Shown: positions 8,651 through 21,398 of the stretch, one piece after another
Position numbering within the stretch: position 1 is the stretch's first letter
Layout: each line of letters opens with the position of its first letter
Assembly (NCBI RefSeq): GCF_002105195.1
Contig: NZ_MUHU01000007.1
Span: 108,691 to 172,690 of the forward strand
Origin: Derxia lacustris
GTDB lineage: Bacteria > Pseudomonadota > Gammaproteobacteria > Burkholderiales > Burkholderiaceae_E
DNA: 64,000 bases
Reading direction: 5' to 3'
Position numbers and translations under genes: made by a program
The notes under the pieces: model-generated
Database searches by the model: none
The model's input: only the letters and a program-made list of their open reading frames with translations
What the model was told of the DNA's origin: nothing

Positions 8651-9370
8651 ATGAGCGAAACCGCGCTCCAGGCCGATGGCCTGACCATCCAGTACGGCGG
8701 CGTGCGTGCCGTCGACGGCGTCTCCCTCACGCTCAAGCGGGGCGAGATTCGCGGGCTGATCGGCCCCAACGGCGCCGGCAAGTCGACCGTGATCGACGCC
8801 ATCTCGGGCCGGCGCCGCGCCACCTCGGGCCGCGTCACGCTGCGCGGCGAGGACGTGTCGGCGCTCGACATCGTGCAGCGCCGCGCGCGCGGCCTGTCGC
8901 GCTCGTTCCAGCGCACCAGCATCTTTGCCCGCATGGGCGTGCGCGCGCAGGTCGAGCTGGCGGCGCATCGCATGGGCTCCGCCGACCCCGGCGCCGACGC
9001 GGCCGAGGTGCTCGGCGAACTCGAACTCGACGCGCTCGGCGACGCGGTCGCGGGCGATCTCGGTTATGGCGAGCAGCGCCGGCTCGATCTGGCGCTGGCG
9101 CTGGTCGGCAATCCGGCGGTGCTGCTGCTCGACGAGCCGATGGCCGGACTGTCGGTGAAGGAATCGCAGGATCTGGCGCGCCATCTGCGCCGCCTGACCG
9201 GCCGGCGCGAGGTGTCGGTGCTGCTGGTCGAGCATGACGTGGACGTGGTGTTCGGCATCTCGCATGCGGTCACGGTGCTGGAGCTGGGCAAGGTGATCGC
9301 GAGCGGCGATCCGGCCACGGTGCGCGCCGACCGCCGGGTGCGCGAGGCCTATCTGGGGAGCGCGGCATGA
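8651..9370 (+). CDS. Branched-chain-type ABC transporter ATPase (LivG family)
   Basis: A 239-residue ATPase. Walker A is GPNGAGKST (about 38-46), the signature region is LGYGEQRRLDLALAL, and Walker B is VLLLDEPMAG, followed by VEHDVDVVF containing the switch His. The LGYGEQRR form of the signature is normal for LivG proteins. It ends overlapping the LivF start by four bases (ATGA). It energises import through the LivH/LivM pair. Confidence 0.9.
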   Translation: MSETALQADGLTIQYGGVRAVDGVSLTLKRGEIRGLIGPNGAGKSTVIDAISGRRRATSGRVTLRGEDVSALDIVQRRARGLSRSFQRTSIFARMGVRAQVELAAHRMGSADPGADAAEVLGELELDALGDAVAGDLGYGEQRRLDLALALVGNPAVLLLDEPMAGLSVKESQDLARHLRRLTGRREVSVLLVEHDVDVVFGISHAVTVLELGKVIASGDPATVRADRRVREAYLGSAA

Positions 9371-10068
9371 CGACGGCATTGCTCGAACTCGATCGCGTCG
9401 ATGCCTGCTACGGCGCGGCGCATGTGCTGCACCGGCTGAGCCTGAGCGTGCTGCCCGGCGAGCGCGTGGCGCTGATCGGCCGCAACGGCGTGGGCAAGAC
9501 CACGGTCGTCAACACCGTGCTCGGACTGGCCGCGCTGCGCGGCGGGCGGGTGCGCATCGGCCGGCGCGAGCCGGCGCGGCCCCGGCCCTACATGGCCGCC
9601 AACGAGGGCGTGGCGGTGGTACCGCAGGGCCGCTGCATCGTCGCCAACCTGACGGTGGAGGAGAACCTGCTGCTCGGCTCGGCGGTGCGGCGCAAGGGGC
9701 CGTGGCAGCTCGACTCGGTGTACGCGCTGTTCCCGATCCTGCGCGAGCGCGCCCACACGCCGGGCACGGCGCTGTCGGGCGGCCAGCAGCAGATGCTCGC
9801 CATCGGCCGCGCGCTCATGGCCAACCCGGCGCTCATCCTGCTCGACGAGCCGACCGAGGGCCTGGCGCCGGTCATCGTCGACCAGCTCGCCGACATCCTC
9901 AATCGCGTGGCCGACCAGGGCACGGCGCTGCTGCTGATCGAGCAGAACCTGAGCCTGGTGATGCGCGTCGCGCGGCGCTACTACGCGCTGGCCAAGGGCG
10001 CGGTCGTGGCCGACGGCGAGGTCGCGCATGAAAGCCTCGACGCCTTGCAGCGCCACGTCATGGTCTGA
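9367..10068 (+). CDS. Branched-chain-type ABC transporter ATPase (LivF family)
   Basis: A 233-residue second ATPase of the importer. It has Walker A GRNGVGKTT (about 38-46), Q-loop VVPQGRCIVANLTVEENL, signature LSGGQQQM and Walker B LILLDEPTEGLAP, all canonical for LivF. It is translationally coupled to LivG. A short hairpin follows at 10070-10086, before the binding-protein gene. Confidence 0.9.
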   Translation: MTTALLELDRVDACYGAAHVLHRLSLSVLPGERVALIGRNGVGKTTVVNTVLGLAALRGGRVRIGRREPARPRPYMAANEGVAVVPQGRCIVANLTVEENLLLGSAVRRKGPWQLDSVYALFPILRERAHTPGTALSGGQQQMLAIGRALMANPALILLDEPTEGLAPVIVDQLADILNRVADQGTALLLIEQNLSLVMRVARRYYALAKGAVVADGEVAHESLDALQRHVMV

Positions 10069-10069
10069 C

Positions 10070-10086
10070 GGCGGCAGCCTGCCGCC
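10070..10086 (+). terminator. Short hairpin between livF-like and binding-protein genes
   Basis: GGCGGCA and TGCCGCC form a 7-bp stem with a 3-base loop immediately after the livF-like stop. No T-run follows. It could stabilise the upstream mRNA or act as a partial attenuator ahead of the binding-protein gene. Function is inferred. Confidence 0.35.
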
Positions 10087-10148
10087 AACGCGGAGCGCGC
10101 GACACAGCGCGCCCGCATCGCTTTGCCATCCACCCGAAGGAGACAGAC

Positions 10149-11339
10149 TTGAACCAGCCCAATCAACTGCGGCGGGCCGCGCTCGCGCTCGCCATTGCCT
10201 TGCCGCTCGCGGCCGGCGCCCAGACCAAGGAGCCGCTGCGCATCGGCGCGGTCAGCTCGCAATCGGGCGTGTTCGCCCAGCAGGGCCAGGAGACGCTGCG
10301 CGCGATCCAGTTCGCCGTGGACGAGGCCAATGCCAGGGGCGGCGTCGACGGCCATCCGGTCACGGTGCAGATCGCCGACGACGAGGGCACGCCCGAGGCC
10401 GGCCGGCGCGTGGCCGAGAAGCTGGCGCGCGACGGCAACCGCTTTCTGATCGGCGCGATCCCGTCGTCGATCTCGCTCGCCATCGGCCAGAACCTCGACC
10501 GCTGGGACGCGATGTACGTGAGCGTGCTGAGCAAGAGCGACAAGCTCACCGGCGACTCGTGCAAGCCGCGTCTGTTCCGCGCCAACCATTCCGACGCGAT
10601 GGACCTGGCGATGATGGGCGAGTGGCTCAAGACCCAGAAGGAGCAGAACTTCGCGGTACTGGCGGCCGACTATGTCTGGGGCCGCGACTCGGCCGAGTTC
10701 TTCGGCAAGACCGTCAAGGCCCAGGGCAAGAGCGTGGGGCTGGAGCTGTTCGCGCCGGTCGGCACCAAGGACTTCTCGCCCTACATCGCGCAGCTGAAGG
10801 CGGCGAAACCGCAGGCGGTGTGGGTGGTGCTCACCGGCCGCGATGCGATTGCGTTTGCCAAGCAGGCGGCGGAATTCGGGCTCGGCAATTCGGTGCGCAT
10901 CATCGGCCACGCCTACATCTTCGATTACCTCATCAAGGCCACCGGCAGCACCACCGAAGGCGTGTGGGGCAACATCGGCTACGGACCCGAGATCGACACG
11001 CCGATGAACAGGAGCTTCGTCGCCGGCTGGCAGAAGCAGTTCGGCCGCACGCCGACCGAGAACGAGGGTCAGGCCTACAACGGCATGCAGGTGATCTTTG
11101 CCGGCGTGCGCAAGGCCGACAGCGTGAAGCCGGCCGAGGTCGCGGCGGCGCTGCACGGCGCGAGCTTCGACACCATCTACGGCCCGGCCGTGATGCGCGC
11201 CGAGGACAACCAGCTGCTCATCCCCAACTACGTGGGCCGCGTCAAGCCGGTGGGCGGCGAACTCAAGCCGGCGATCGAGCAGCGCTTCGACCGCAGCATC
11301 GCGCCGCCGGCCTCGGACAAGTGCCGGCAGCAGCTCTGA
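10149..11339 (+). CDS. ABC transporter substrate-binding protein (LivK/peripla_BP_6 type)
   Basis: A 396-residue periplasmic solute-binding protein with an N-terminal signal peptide (basic QLRRAALALAIALPLAAGAQ, cleavage near residue 25). The mature start EPLRIGAVSSQSGVFAQQGQ is typical of the LivK-like type I binding fold. The start codon is TTG at 10149, with GAAGGAGA 8-10 bases upstream. It completes the five-gene importer. Binding proteins of this group in aromatic clusters often recognise carboxylated ring compounds; the ligand here is unknown. Confidence 0.88.
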   Translation: MNQPNQLRRAALALAIALPLAAGAQTKEPLRIGAVSSQSGVFAQQGQETLRAIQFAVDEANARGGVDGHPVTVQIADDEGTPEAGRRVAEKLARDGNRFLIGAIPSSISLAIGQNLDRWDAMYVSVLSKSDKLTGDSCKPRLFRANHSDAMDLAMMGEWLKTQKEQNFAVLAADYVWGRDSAEFFGKTVKAQGKSVGLELFAPVGTKDFSPYIAQLKAAKPQAVWVVLTGRDAIAFAKQAAEFGLGNSVRIIGHAYIFDYLIKATGSTTEGVWGNIGYGPEIDTPMNRSFVAGWQKQFGRTPTENEGQAYNGMQVIFAGVRKADSVKPAEVAAALHGASFDTIYGPAVMRAEDNQLLIPNYVGRVKPVGGELKPAIEQRFDRSIAPPASDKCRQQL

Positions 11340-11366
11340 TCGGCATGGCCGCCGTGCAATGAAAAC

Positions 11367-11399
11367 GGGCGGGGCAGCCTCGTCGAAGCCGCCCCGCCC
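11367..11399. terminator. Terminator hairpin between convergent binding-protein gene and pcaG
   Basis: GGGCGGGGC (11367-11375) pairs perfectly with GCCCCGCCC (11391-11399) over a 15-base loop. On the minus strand the stem is followed by TTTT (11365-11362), so it is a good intrinsic terminator for pcaHG and may also stop the importer operon from the other side. Confidence 0.7.
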
Positions 11400-11424
11400 G
11401 CATCGGGCCCGACCTGCCAGTCGG

Positions 11425-12051
11425 TCAGATGTCGAAGAACACCGTCTCGTTCTCGCCGCGCAGCACGATGTCGAAGCGGTACACGACTTCACCGTTGCGC
11501 AGCTCGCGCCTGGCGATCAGCGTCTTGCGGCGCACTTCCCATTCGATGCCGCGCAGCACCGGGTCGGCTTCATTCGCGGCGGCTTCGTCCTCGAAGTAGA
11601 CGCGGGTGTGCAGGCCCATGTTGATGCCGCGCGCAAACACGATGAGCGCGATGTGCGGCGCCTGGGTCTTGCCTTCGCGGCCGGCCACGGCGCCCGGCTT
11701 GATGGTCTCGAAGAAGTACTCGCCGGTGTCGAAGTCGCAGCCGGTGCGGCCCCAGCCACGGAAGGTGGGGTCGATGTCCTTGGCCTGGCTGTCGCCCGGA
11801 TGGTTGTACTTGCCGGCCGCATTGGCCTGCCAGATTTCGAGCAGGGCGTCGCGCACCGGCGTGCCCGAGCCGTCGATCACGCGGCCCTCAAGGCGGATGC
11901 GCTCGCCCTTGGTCGCGGGCTTGGTCAGCACATTGCCGAACTGGTTGGCAAAGATCTCGAAGCCGGCCTGATGCGGCGCGAGGCCGATGTGGACGTAGGG
12001 GCCGCCGGTCTGCGAGGCGGTCTCGGTGAAATGCACGATCTGCTGGGTCAT
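11425..12051 (-). CDS. pcaG: Protocatechuate 3,4-dioxygenase alpha subunit
   Basis: Alpha subunit (208 residues) of the Fe(III) intradiol dioxygenase that cleaves protocatechuate to beta-carboxy-cis,cis-muconate. The N-terminus TASQTGGPYVHIGLAP and the core LLEIWQANAAGKYNHPGD are characteristic. The iron ligands reside in the beta subunit, which is encoded immediately upstream (14 bases away, pcaH then pcaG in transcription order). The ATG at 12049-12051 follows GAGGAGAT. The strong terminator at 11367-11399 closes the transcript. Confidence 0.95.
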   Translation of the reverse strand: MTQQIVHFTETASQTGGPYVHIGLAPHQAGFEIFANQFGNVLTKPATKGERIRLEGRVIDGSGTPVRDALLEIWQANAAGKYNHPGDSQAKDIDPTFRGWGRTGCDFDTGEYFFETIKPGAVAGREGKTQAPHIALIVFARGINMGLHTRVYFEDEAAANEADPVLRGIEWEVRRKTLIARRELRNGEVVYRFDIVLRGENETVFFDI

Positions 12052-12065
12052 GGCGCTATCTCCTC

Positions 12066-15179
<3,114 letters not shown>

Positions 15180-15206
15180 GGCCCGACGCGCCGACGCTGC
15201 CGGCCG

Positions 15207-16058
15207 TCAGACCAGCATCCGCCCGAACTCATCCGCCGCCTCGCGCAGCAGCGGCAGCAGCCGGGTTTCCAGCTCGGCCACCGAGCGCCGCGAGGTGAGG
15301 GTGCCGATGTTGAGCGCCGCCGCCACCTGGCCGCGCCGGTCGCGCACCGGCACCGCGATCGAGCGCAGGCCCACTTCCAGCTCCTGATCGTTGACCGCAT
15401 AGCCCTGGGCGCCGACCAGCGCGATCTCCTCGCGCAGCTTGTCGGCGGTGGCGAGCGTGCGCGAGGTGCGACGCACGAACTCGCCTTCGGCCAGATAGGC
15501 GTCGAGTCGCTCGGGCGGCAGCGCGGCCAGCAGCACCCGGCCCATCGAGGTGCAGTAGGCCGGCAGCCGGCTGCCGAGACCCAGGTCGATCGACATGATC
15601 CGGTCGCCGCCCTTGGAGCGCGCCACATAGGCGATCTCGCGGCCTTCGAGCGTGGCGACCGAGCAGGATTCGCCGGTGCGCGCGGCCAGCTTGTCGAGCA
15701 CGCCCGGTGCCAGCGCCACCAGCGGCGACGAACTGAGATAGGCATGGCCCAGCGCCAGCACCTTGGGCGTGAGCTTGAAATGCTTGCCGTCCTCGCAGCC
15801 GGCAAAGCCGAGCACTGCAAGCGTGTGCAGACAGCGCCGCACCGCCGCGCGCGACAGCCCGGTGCGATGGCTGAGCTGGGCGCAGGTGAGGGCGCGCTGC
15901 TGGTCGTCGAAGGCCATCAGCACCGCCAGACCGCGCGCCAGCGAGGTCATGAAGTCGGGGTCGCCGGCATGGGCGCCGGCATCGGCCGCGCGACGGTCGA
16001 GCAAGGTGGCGGGCTGGGCTGGGATCACGGGCGGAAGCGGGAGTTCGTCTGGCTGCAT
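15207..16058 (-). CDS. pcaR: IclR-family regulator of the pca genes
   Basis: A 283-residue IclR protein. A helix-turn-helix (about 45-100, CAQLSHRTGLSRAAVRRCL) precedes a C-terminal effector domain with conserved CTSMGRVLLA and the late AVPVRDRRGQVAAALNI. It is divergent from pcaIJ, as are PcaR/PcaU regulators, which respond to beta-ketoadipate or protocatechuate. An internal ATG at residue 37 (MTSLARGLAVL) matches the usual start of the domain, so the first 36 residues are less certain. The spacer to pcaI contains three copies of its likely binding site. Confidence 0.82.
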   Translation of the reverse strand: MQPDELPLPPVIPAQPATLLDRRAADAGAHAGDPDFMTSLARGLAVLMAFDDQQRALTCAQLSHRTGLSRAAVRRCLHTLAVLGFAGCEDGKHFKLTPKVLALGHAYLSSSPLVALAPGVLDKLAARTGESCSVATLEGREIAYVARSKGGDRIMSIDLGLGSRLPAYCTSMGRVLLAALPPERLDAYLAEGEFVRRTSRTLATADKLREEIALVGAQGYAVNDQELEVGLRSIAVPVRDRRGQVAAALNIGTLTSRRSVAELETRLLPLLREAADEFGRMLV

Positions 16059-16103
16059 GGAAGCGCGGGGATCGATGACAGGCGCACAGCTTAAGCCCGG
16101 ATG

Positions 16104-16138
16104 GTTCGATTAACGGAATAAGCGTTCGATTATCGAAC
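16104..16138. promoter_or_regulatory. Tandem IclR-type operators (PcaR/PcaU-like)
   Basis: GTTCGATTATCGAAC at 16124-16138 is a perfect 15-base dyad. A degenerate copy, GTTCGATTAACGGAA, starts exactly 20 bases upstream at 16104. One direct repeat plus one palindrome, two helical turns apart, matches the operator layout described for PcaU-type regulators. The site lies between the divergent regulator and pcaI. Confidence 0.7.
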
Positions 16139-16211
16139 TTCCAGGCTTGCTGGCGCTGCATTGCGCTGCCCAGTCTTCCTAGACTCCGTCGCACCGCTCA
16201 CCGCACCGCAC

Positions 16212-16226
16212 GTTCGCTGATCGAAC
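16212..16226. promoter_or_regulatory. Third GTTCG...CGAAC dyad next to pcaI
   Basis: GTTCGCTGATCGAAC is a near-perfect dyad of the same family as 16124-16138. It sits 32 bases before the pcaI start, where bound protein could act as a repressor or autoregulatory block. Confidence 0.55.
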
Positions 16227-16257
16227 CACCGGACGGGCGGATCAAGGAGACAGATCG

Positions 16258-16917
16258 ATGATCGACAAGACCCTGGCCTCGCCCGAAGCGGCGCTGGCCG
16301 ATGTATTCGACGGCGCCACCGTGATGATCGGCGGCTTCGGCACCGCCGGCCAGCCGGCCGAGCTGATCGACGCCCTCATCGCGCAGGGCGCCAAGGACCT
16401 GACCGTCGTCAACAACAACGCCGGCAATGGCGACTTCGGCCTGGCCGCGCTGCTCAAGGCGCGCCGCGTGCGCAAGATCGTCTGCTCGTTCCCGCGCCAG
16501 TCCGACAGCCAGGTGTTCGACGCGCTCTACCGCGCCGGCGACATCGAGCTTGAGCTGGTGCCGCAGGGAAACCTGGCGGTACGCATCCAGGCGGCGGGCG
16601 CCGGGCTTGGCGGCGTGTTCACGCCGACCGGCTTCGGCACGCTGCTGGCCGAGGGCAAGGAAACCCGCGAGATCGACGGCCGCAACTACGTGCTGGAGTA
16701 CCCGATCAAGGCCGACTTCGCGCTCATCAAGGCGCTCAAGGGCGACCGCTGGGGCAACCTGGTCTATCGCAAGGCGGCGCGCAACTTCGGTCCGATCATG
16801 GCCCAGGCCGCCAAGGTGACGGTGGCGCAAGTGGCCGAGGTGGTCGGGCTCGGCGAGCTCGATCCGGAAAACATCGTGACGCCGGGCATCTTCGTCCAGC
16901 GCGTCGTGCGCGTCTGA
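16258..16917 (+). CDS. pcaI: 3-oxoadipate CoA-transferase subunit A
   Basis: Family I CoA-transferase alpha subunit, 219 residues. It activates beta-ketoadipate with succinyl-CoA, together with PcaJ. The N-terminus has MIGGFGTAGQPAELIDALI (about 22-40) and NNNAGNGDFGL, typical of the glycine-rich CoA-binding region. The catalytic Glu belongs to PcaJ. AAGGAGA lies 8-14 bases upstream. It is the first gene of pcaIJFBDC. Confidence 0.95.
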   Translation: MIDKTLASPEAALADVFDGATVMIGGFGTAGQPAELIDALIAQGAKDLTVVNNNAGNGDFGLAALLKARRVRKIVCSFPRQSDSQVFDALYRAGDIELELVPQGNLAVRIQAAGAGLGGVFTPTGFGTLLAEGKETREIDGRNYVLEYPIKADFALIKALKGDRWGNLVYRKAARNFGPIMAQAAKVTVAQVAEVVGLGELDPENIVTPGIFVQRVVRV

Positions 16918-16934
16918 ACCAGCGGGAGACATCG

Positions 16935-17585
16935 ATGGCGAACTACACCCGACTCAACCGCGACCAGATGGCGCAGCGCGTGGCGCGCGACATCCACGAA
17001 GGCGCCTACGTCAACCTCGGCATCGGCCTGCCGACGCGCGTGGCCAACTATCTGCCGGCCGACCGCGAGATCTTTCTGCACAGCGAGAACGGCATCCTCG
17101 GCATGGGCCCGGCGCCGGCCAAGGGCGAGGAAGACCCCGAGCTCATCAACGCAGGCAAGGAGCCGGTGACGCTGCTGACCGGCGGCTGCTTTTTCCATCA
17201 CGGCGACTCGTTCGCGATGATGCGCGGCGGCCATCTCGACATCTGCGTGCTCGGCGCCTTCCAGGTGTCGGCCAAGGGCGACCTCGCCAACTGGCACACC
17301 GGCGCGCCCGACGCCATCCCCGCCGTCGGCGGCGCGATGGACCTGGCGATCGGCGCAAAACAGGTATTCGTGATGATGGAATTGCTCACCAAGGGCGGCG
17401 AAAGCAAGTTCGTCCAGGCGTGCAGCTATCCGGTCACCGGCATCGATTGCGTGAACCGGCTCTACACCGATCTGGCCGTGTTCGACATCACGAAGGACGG
17501 CCCGGTCGTCATCGAGATCGTCGACGGCCTCGGCTTCGACGAATTGCAAACGCTGGTCGGCCTGCCGCTGCGCGCCGCCGCCTGA
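16935..17585 (+). CDS. pcaJ: 3-oxoadipate CoA-transferase subunit B
   Basis: Beta subunit (216 residues) with the SENG motif of family I CoA-transferases; Glu51 in LHSENGILGMGP is the nucleophile that forms the CoA thioester. It forms the heteromer with PcaI, 17 bases upstream. CGGGAGA precedes the ATG. The product beta-ketoadipyl-CoA is used by PcaF, encoded 11 bases downstream. Confidence 0.95.
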   Translation: MANYTRLNRDQMAQRVARDIHEGAYVNLGIGLPTRVANYLPADREIFLHSENGILGMGPAPAKGEEDPELINAGKEPVTLLTGGCFFHHGDSFAMMRGGHLDICVLGAFQVSAKGDLANWHTGAPDAIPAVGGAMDLAIGAKQVFVMMELLTKGGESKFVQACSYPVTGIDCVNRLYTDLAVFDITKDGPVVIEIVDGLGFDELQTLVGLPLRAAA

Positions 17586-17596
17586 AGGAGAGACGA

Positions 17597-18802
<1,206 letters not shown>

Positions 18803-18820
18803 TCGACCCGAGCCGCCGCC

Positions 18821-20170
18821 ATGAGCCTGCTGTACGACCCGCTGTTCACCACCGACCGCTTCGCCGAACTGTTCAGCGACCGCACGACCTTCCAGCGCAT
18901 GCTCGATGTGGAGGCGGCGCTGGCGCGCGCCGAGGCGGCGGTGGGCGTCATCCCGGCCGGCGCGGCGGCGGCCATCGCGGCGCATTGCGATGCCGCGTGG
19001 TTCGACCTCGACGCGATCGGCCGCGCGGCCGGGCTGGCCGGCAATGTGGCCATCCCGCTGGTCAAGGCGCTCACCGCCAAGGTCAAGGCCGCCGATGCCG
19101 AGGCCGCGCGCTTCGTGCACTGGGGCGCGACCAGCCAGGACGTGATCGACACCGGCCTGGTGCTGCAACTGCGCGCGGCGCTCGACCTGCTCGACGCCGA
19201 TCTGCTGCGCCTGCTCGATGCCACCGCGCAGCTGGCGCGCGCCCATCGCGCCACGCCGATGATGGGCCGCACCTGGCTGCAACAGGCGCTGCCGACCACC
19301 TTCGGGCTGAAGGTCGCGGGCTGGCACGACGCGCTGTTGCGCCATCGCGAACGGCTGGCCGAGCTGCGGCCGCGCGTGCTGGTGGCGCAGTTCGGCGGCG
19401 CAGCCGGCACGCTGGCCTCGCTGGGCGAGCAGGGCGCGCTGGTGGCCGACCGGCTCGCGAGCGAGCTGGGCCTGGGCGTGGCGGCGCTGCCCTGGCATGG
19501 CCAGCGCGACCGCGTGGTCGAGGTGGCCGGCTTCGCTGCGCTGCTGACCGGCACGCTCGGCAAGCTGGCGCGCGACTGGTCGCTACTGATGCAGACCGAA
19601 ATCGGCGAGGTGTTCGAGCCGGCTGCGGAAGGCAAGGGCGGGTCATCGACCATGCCGCACAAGCGCAATCCGGTCGGTGCGGCGGTGGTGCTGCATGCGG
19701 CTAATCGCGCGCCGGCGCTGGTGGCTGGGCTGTATGCGGCGATGGTGCAGGAGCATGAACGCGGCCTGGGCGGCTGGCATGCCGAATGGCAGCCGCTGGC
19801 CGAGCTGCTGCAACTTGCCGGCGGCGCGCTGTCGCGCTGCTGCGAGACCGTGGCCGGCCTCGAAGTGGACACCGCCCGCATGCGCGCCAACATCGACATC
19901 ACGCGCGGCCTGGTCATGGCCGAGGCGGTGATGATGGCGCTCGGCGCTCAGCTCGGCCGGCTCGCGGCGCATGAGCGCGTCGAGCACGCCTGCAAGCAGG
20001 CGGTCGCCGAGGGCCGCCATCTGCGCGAGGTGCTCGGCGCCGACGATTTCATCGCCGCCCGTCTCACGCCAGAACAGCTCGATGCGCTGTTCGACCCCTG
20101 CGGCTATCTCGGCTCGGCCGACGCCTTCGTGGCGCGCGCGCTGGCCCAGGACGGCAAGCGCGATCTCTGA
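18821..20170 (+). CDS. pcaB: 3-carboxy-cis,cis-muconate cycloisomerase
   Basis: Fumarase/aspartase-superfamily enzyme (449 residues) that lactonises beta-carboxymuconate to gamma-carboxymuconolactone. The superfamily signature GSSTMPHKRNPVGAA lies near residues 272-286. HWGATSQDVIDTG (about 105-117) is the second conserved active-site region. The family start MSLLYDPLFTTDRF is intact. It lies 18 bases after pcaF and directly before pcaD. Confidence 0.95.
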   Translation: MSLLYDPLFTTDRFAELFSDRTTFQRMLDVEAALARAEAAVGVIPAGAAAAIAAHCDAAWFDLDAIGRAAGLAGNVAIPLVKALTAKVKAADAEAARFVHWGATSQDVIDTGLVLQLRAALDLLDADLLRLLDATAQLARAHRATPMMGRTWLQQALPTTFGLKVAGWHDALLRHRERLAELRPRVLVAQFGGAAGTLASLGEQGALVADRLASELGLGVAALPWHGQRDRVVEVAGFAALLTGTLGKLARDWSLLMQTEIGEVFEPAAEGKGGSSTMPHKRNPVGAAVVLHAANRAPALVAGLYAAMVQEHERGLGGWHAEWQPLAELLQLAGGALSRCCETVAGLEVDTARMRANIDITRGLVMAEAVMMALGAQLGRLAAHERVEHACKQAVAEGRHLREVLGADDFIAARLTPEQLDALFDPCGYLGSADAFVARALAQDGKRDL

Positions 20171-20188
20171 CTTTCAACGGACAACGAC

Positions 20189-20965
20189 ATGCCCTTCATC
20201 GATCACGCGGGCCTGCGCCTGCACTACCGGCTCGACGGCCCGGCCGGTGCGCCGGTCGTCGTGTTCTCCAACTCGCTCGGCACCACGCTCGACATGTGGG
20301 ATGCGCAGGCGGCGGCGCTCGCCGGCCAGTGGCGCGTGCTGCGCTACGACACGCGCGGCCACGGCCAGTCGGCGACCGCCGGCGGCACGTCGCTCGCCGA
20401 TCTGGGTGGCGATGTCGTCGCGCTGCTCGACGCGCTCGGCATCGCACGCGCGAGCTTCGTCGGCATCTCGATGGGCGGCATCACCGGGCAATGGCTCGGC
20501 GTGAATGCCCGCCAGCGCCTGGACAAGCTGGTGGTCTGCAACACCGCCGCCAAGATCGGCGAGGCCAGCGGCTGGGCCGCGCGCGCCGCACTGGTGCGCG
20601 AGCAGGGCATGGCGCCGGTCGCGGCCAGCGCCACCGGCCGCTGGTTTACCGAAGGCTTCGTCGCGAGCGGCGACGCGGTGATCGCCAAGACCATCGCCCA
20701 GCTCGCCGGCACCGATGCCGAGGGTTACGCGCAATGCTGCGAAGCCCTGGCCCTCGCCGATCTGCGCGAGCACCTCGACCACATCGCCGTGCCCACGCTG
20801 GTGATTGCCGGCAGCGCCGATCCGGTCACGACCGTGGCCGATGCCGAGTTCATCGCTGCCCGCGTGCCCGGTGCGCAACTGGTGGCGCTGCCGGCCTCGC
20901 ACCTGTCGGCCATCGAGGCCGCCGACGACTTCAACCGCGCGCTCGACGCCTTCCTGCGCGCCTGA
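20189..20965 (+). CDS. pcaD: 3-oxoadipate enol-lactonase
   Basis: Alpha/beta hydrolase of 258 residues that opens beta-ketoadipate enol-lactone. The nucleophile Ser94 is in GISMGG, the oxyanion region is FSNSLGTTLDMW, and the acid DPVTT and His in LPASHLSAIE complete the triad. It acts after PcaC, encoded 12 bases downstream as a separate protein; in some bacteria the two are fused as PcaL. Confidence 0.94.
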   Translation: MPFIDHAGLRLHYRLDGPAGAPVVVFSNSLGTTLDMWDAQAAALAGQWRVLRYDTRGHGQSATAGGTSLADLGGDVVALLDALGIARASFVGISMGGITGQWLGVNARQRLDKLVVCNTAAKIGEASGWAARAALVREQGMAPVAASATGRWFTEGFVASGDAVIAKTIAQLAGTDAEGYAQCCEALALADLREHLDHIAVPTLVIAGSADPVTTVADAEFIAARVPGAQLVALPASHLSAIEAADDFNRALDAFLRA

Positions 20966-20977
20966 CCGGAGACCACG

Positions 20978-21367
20978 ATGGACGAACGCGACCGCTACGA
21001 CCAGGGTATGACCACGCGCCGCGGCGTGCTCGGCGATGCCCATGTCGACCGCACGCTCACCAGGCGCAACGGCTTCAACGAGGAGTTCCAGGACTTCATC
21101 ACCCGCTACGCCTGGGGCGAGATCTGGTCGCGGCCGGGGCTGCCGAAGCACACGCGCAGCCTCGTGACCATCGCGATGCTGGTCGCGCTCAACCGCGAGG
21201 ACGAGCTGAAGATGCATCTGCGCGCCTGCTTCAACAACGGCGTCACGCGCGACGAGCTGAAGGAGCTGCTGATGCACACCGCGCTCTATGCCGGCCTGCC
21301 GGCCGCCAACGGCGCCATCCATCTGGCCGAGGCGGTGTTTGCGGAGATCGACGCCGCCGGTCGATGA
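20978..21367 (+). CDS. pcaC: 4-carboxymuconolactone decarboxylase
   Basis: A 129-residue carboxymuconolactone decarboxylase, full length for the family. It removes CO2 from gamma-carboxymuconolactone to give the enol-lactone for PcaD. Typical stretches are FITRYAWGEIWSRPGL (about 44-59), HLRACFNNGVTRDELKELL (about 79-97) and the C-terminal LPAANGAIHLAEAVF. It is the last enzyme gene of the operon and is followed by pcaQ 31 bases later. Confidence 0.94.
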   Translation: MDERDRYDQGMTTRRGVLGDAHVDRTLTRRNGFNEEFQDFITRYAWGEIWSRPGLPKHTRSLVTIAMLVALNREDELKMHLRACFNNGVTRDELKELLMHTALYAGLPAANGAIHLAEAVFAEIDAAGR

Positions 21368-21398
21368 TCGCCGCCTCGGCAATCCCCGGCTGCATTTC

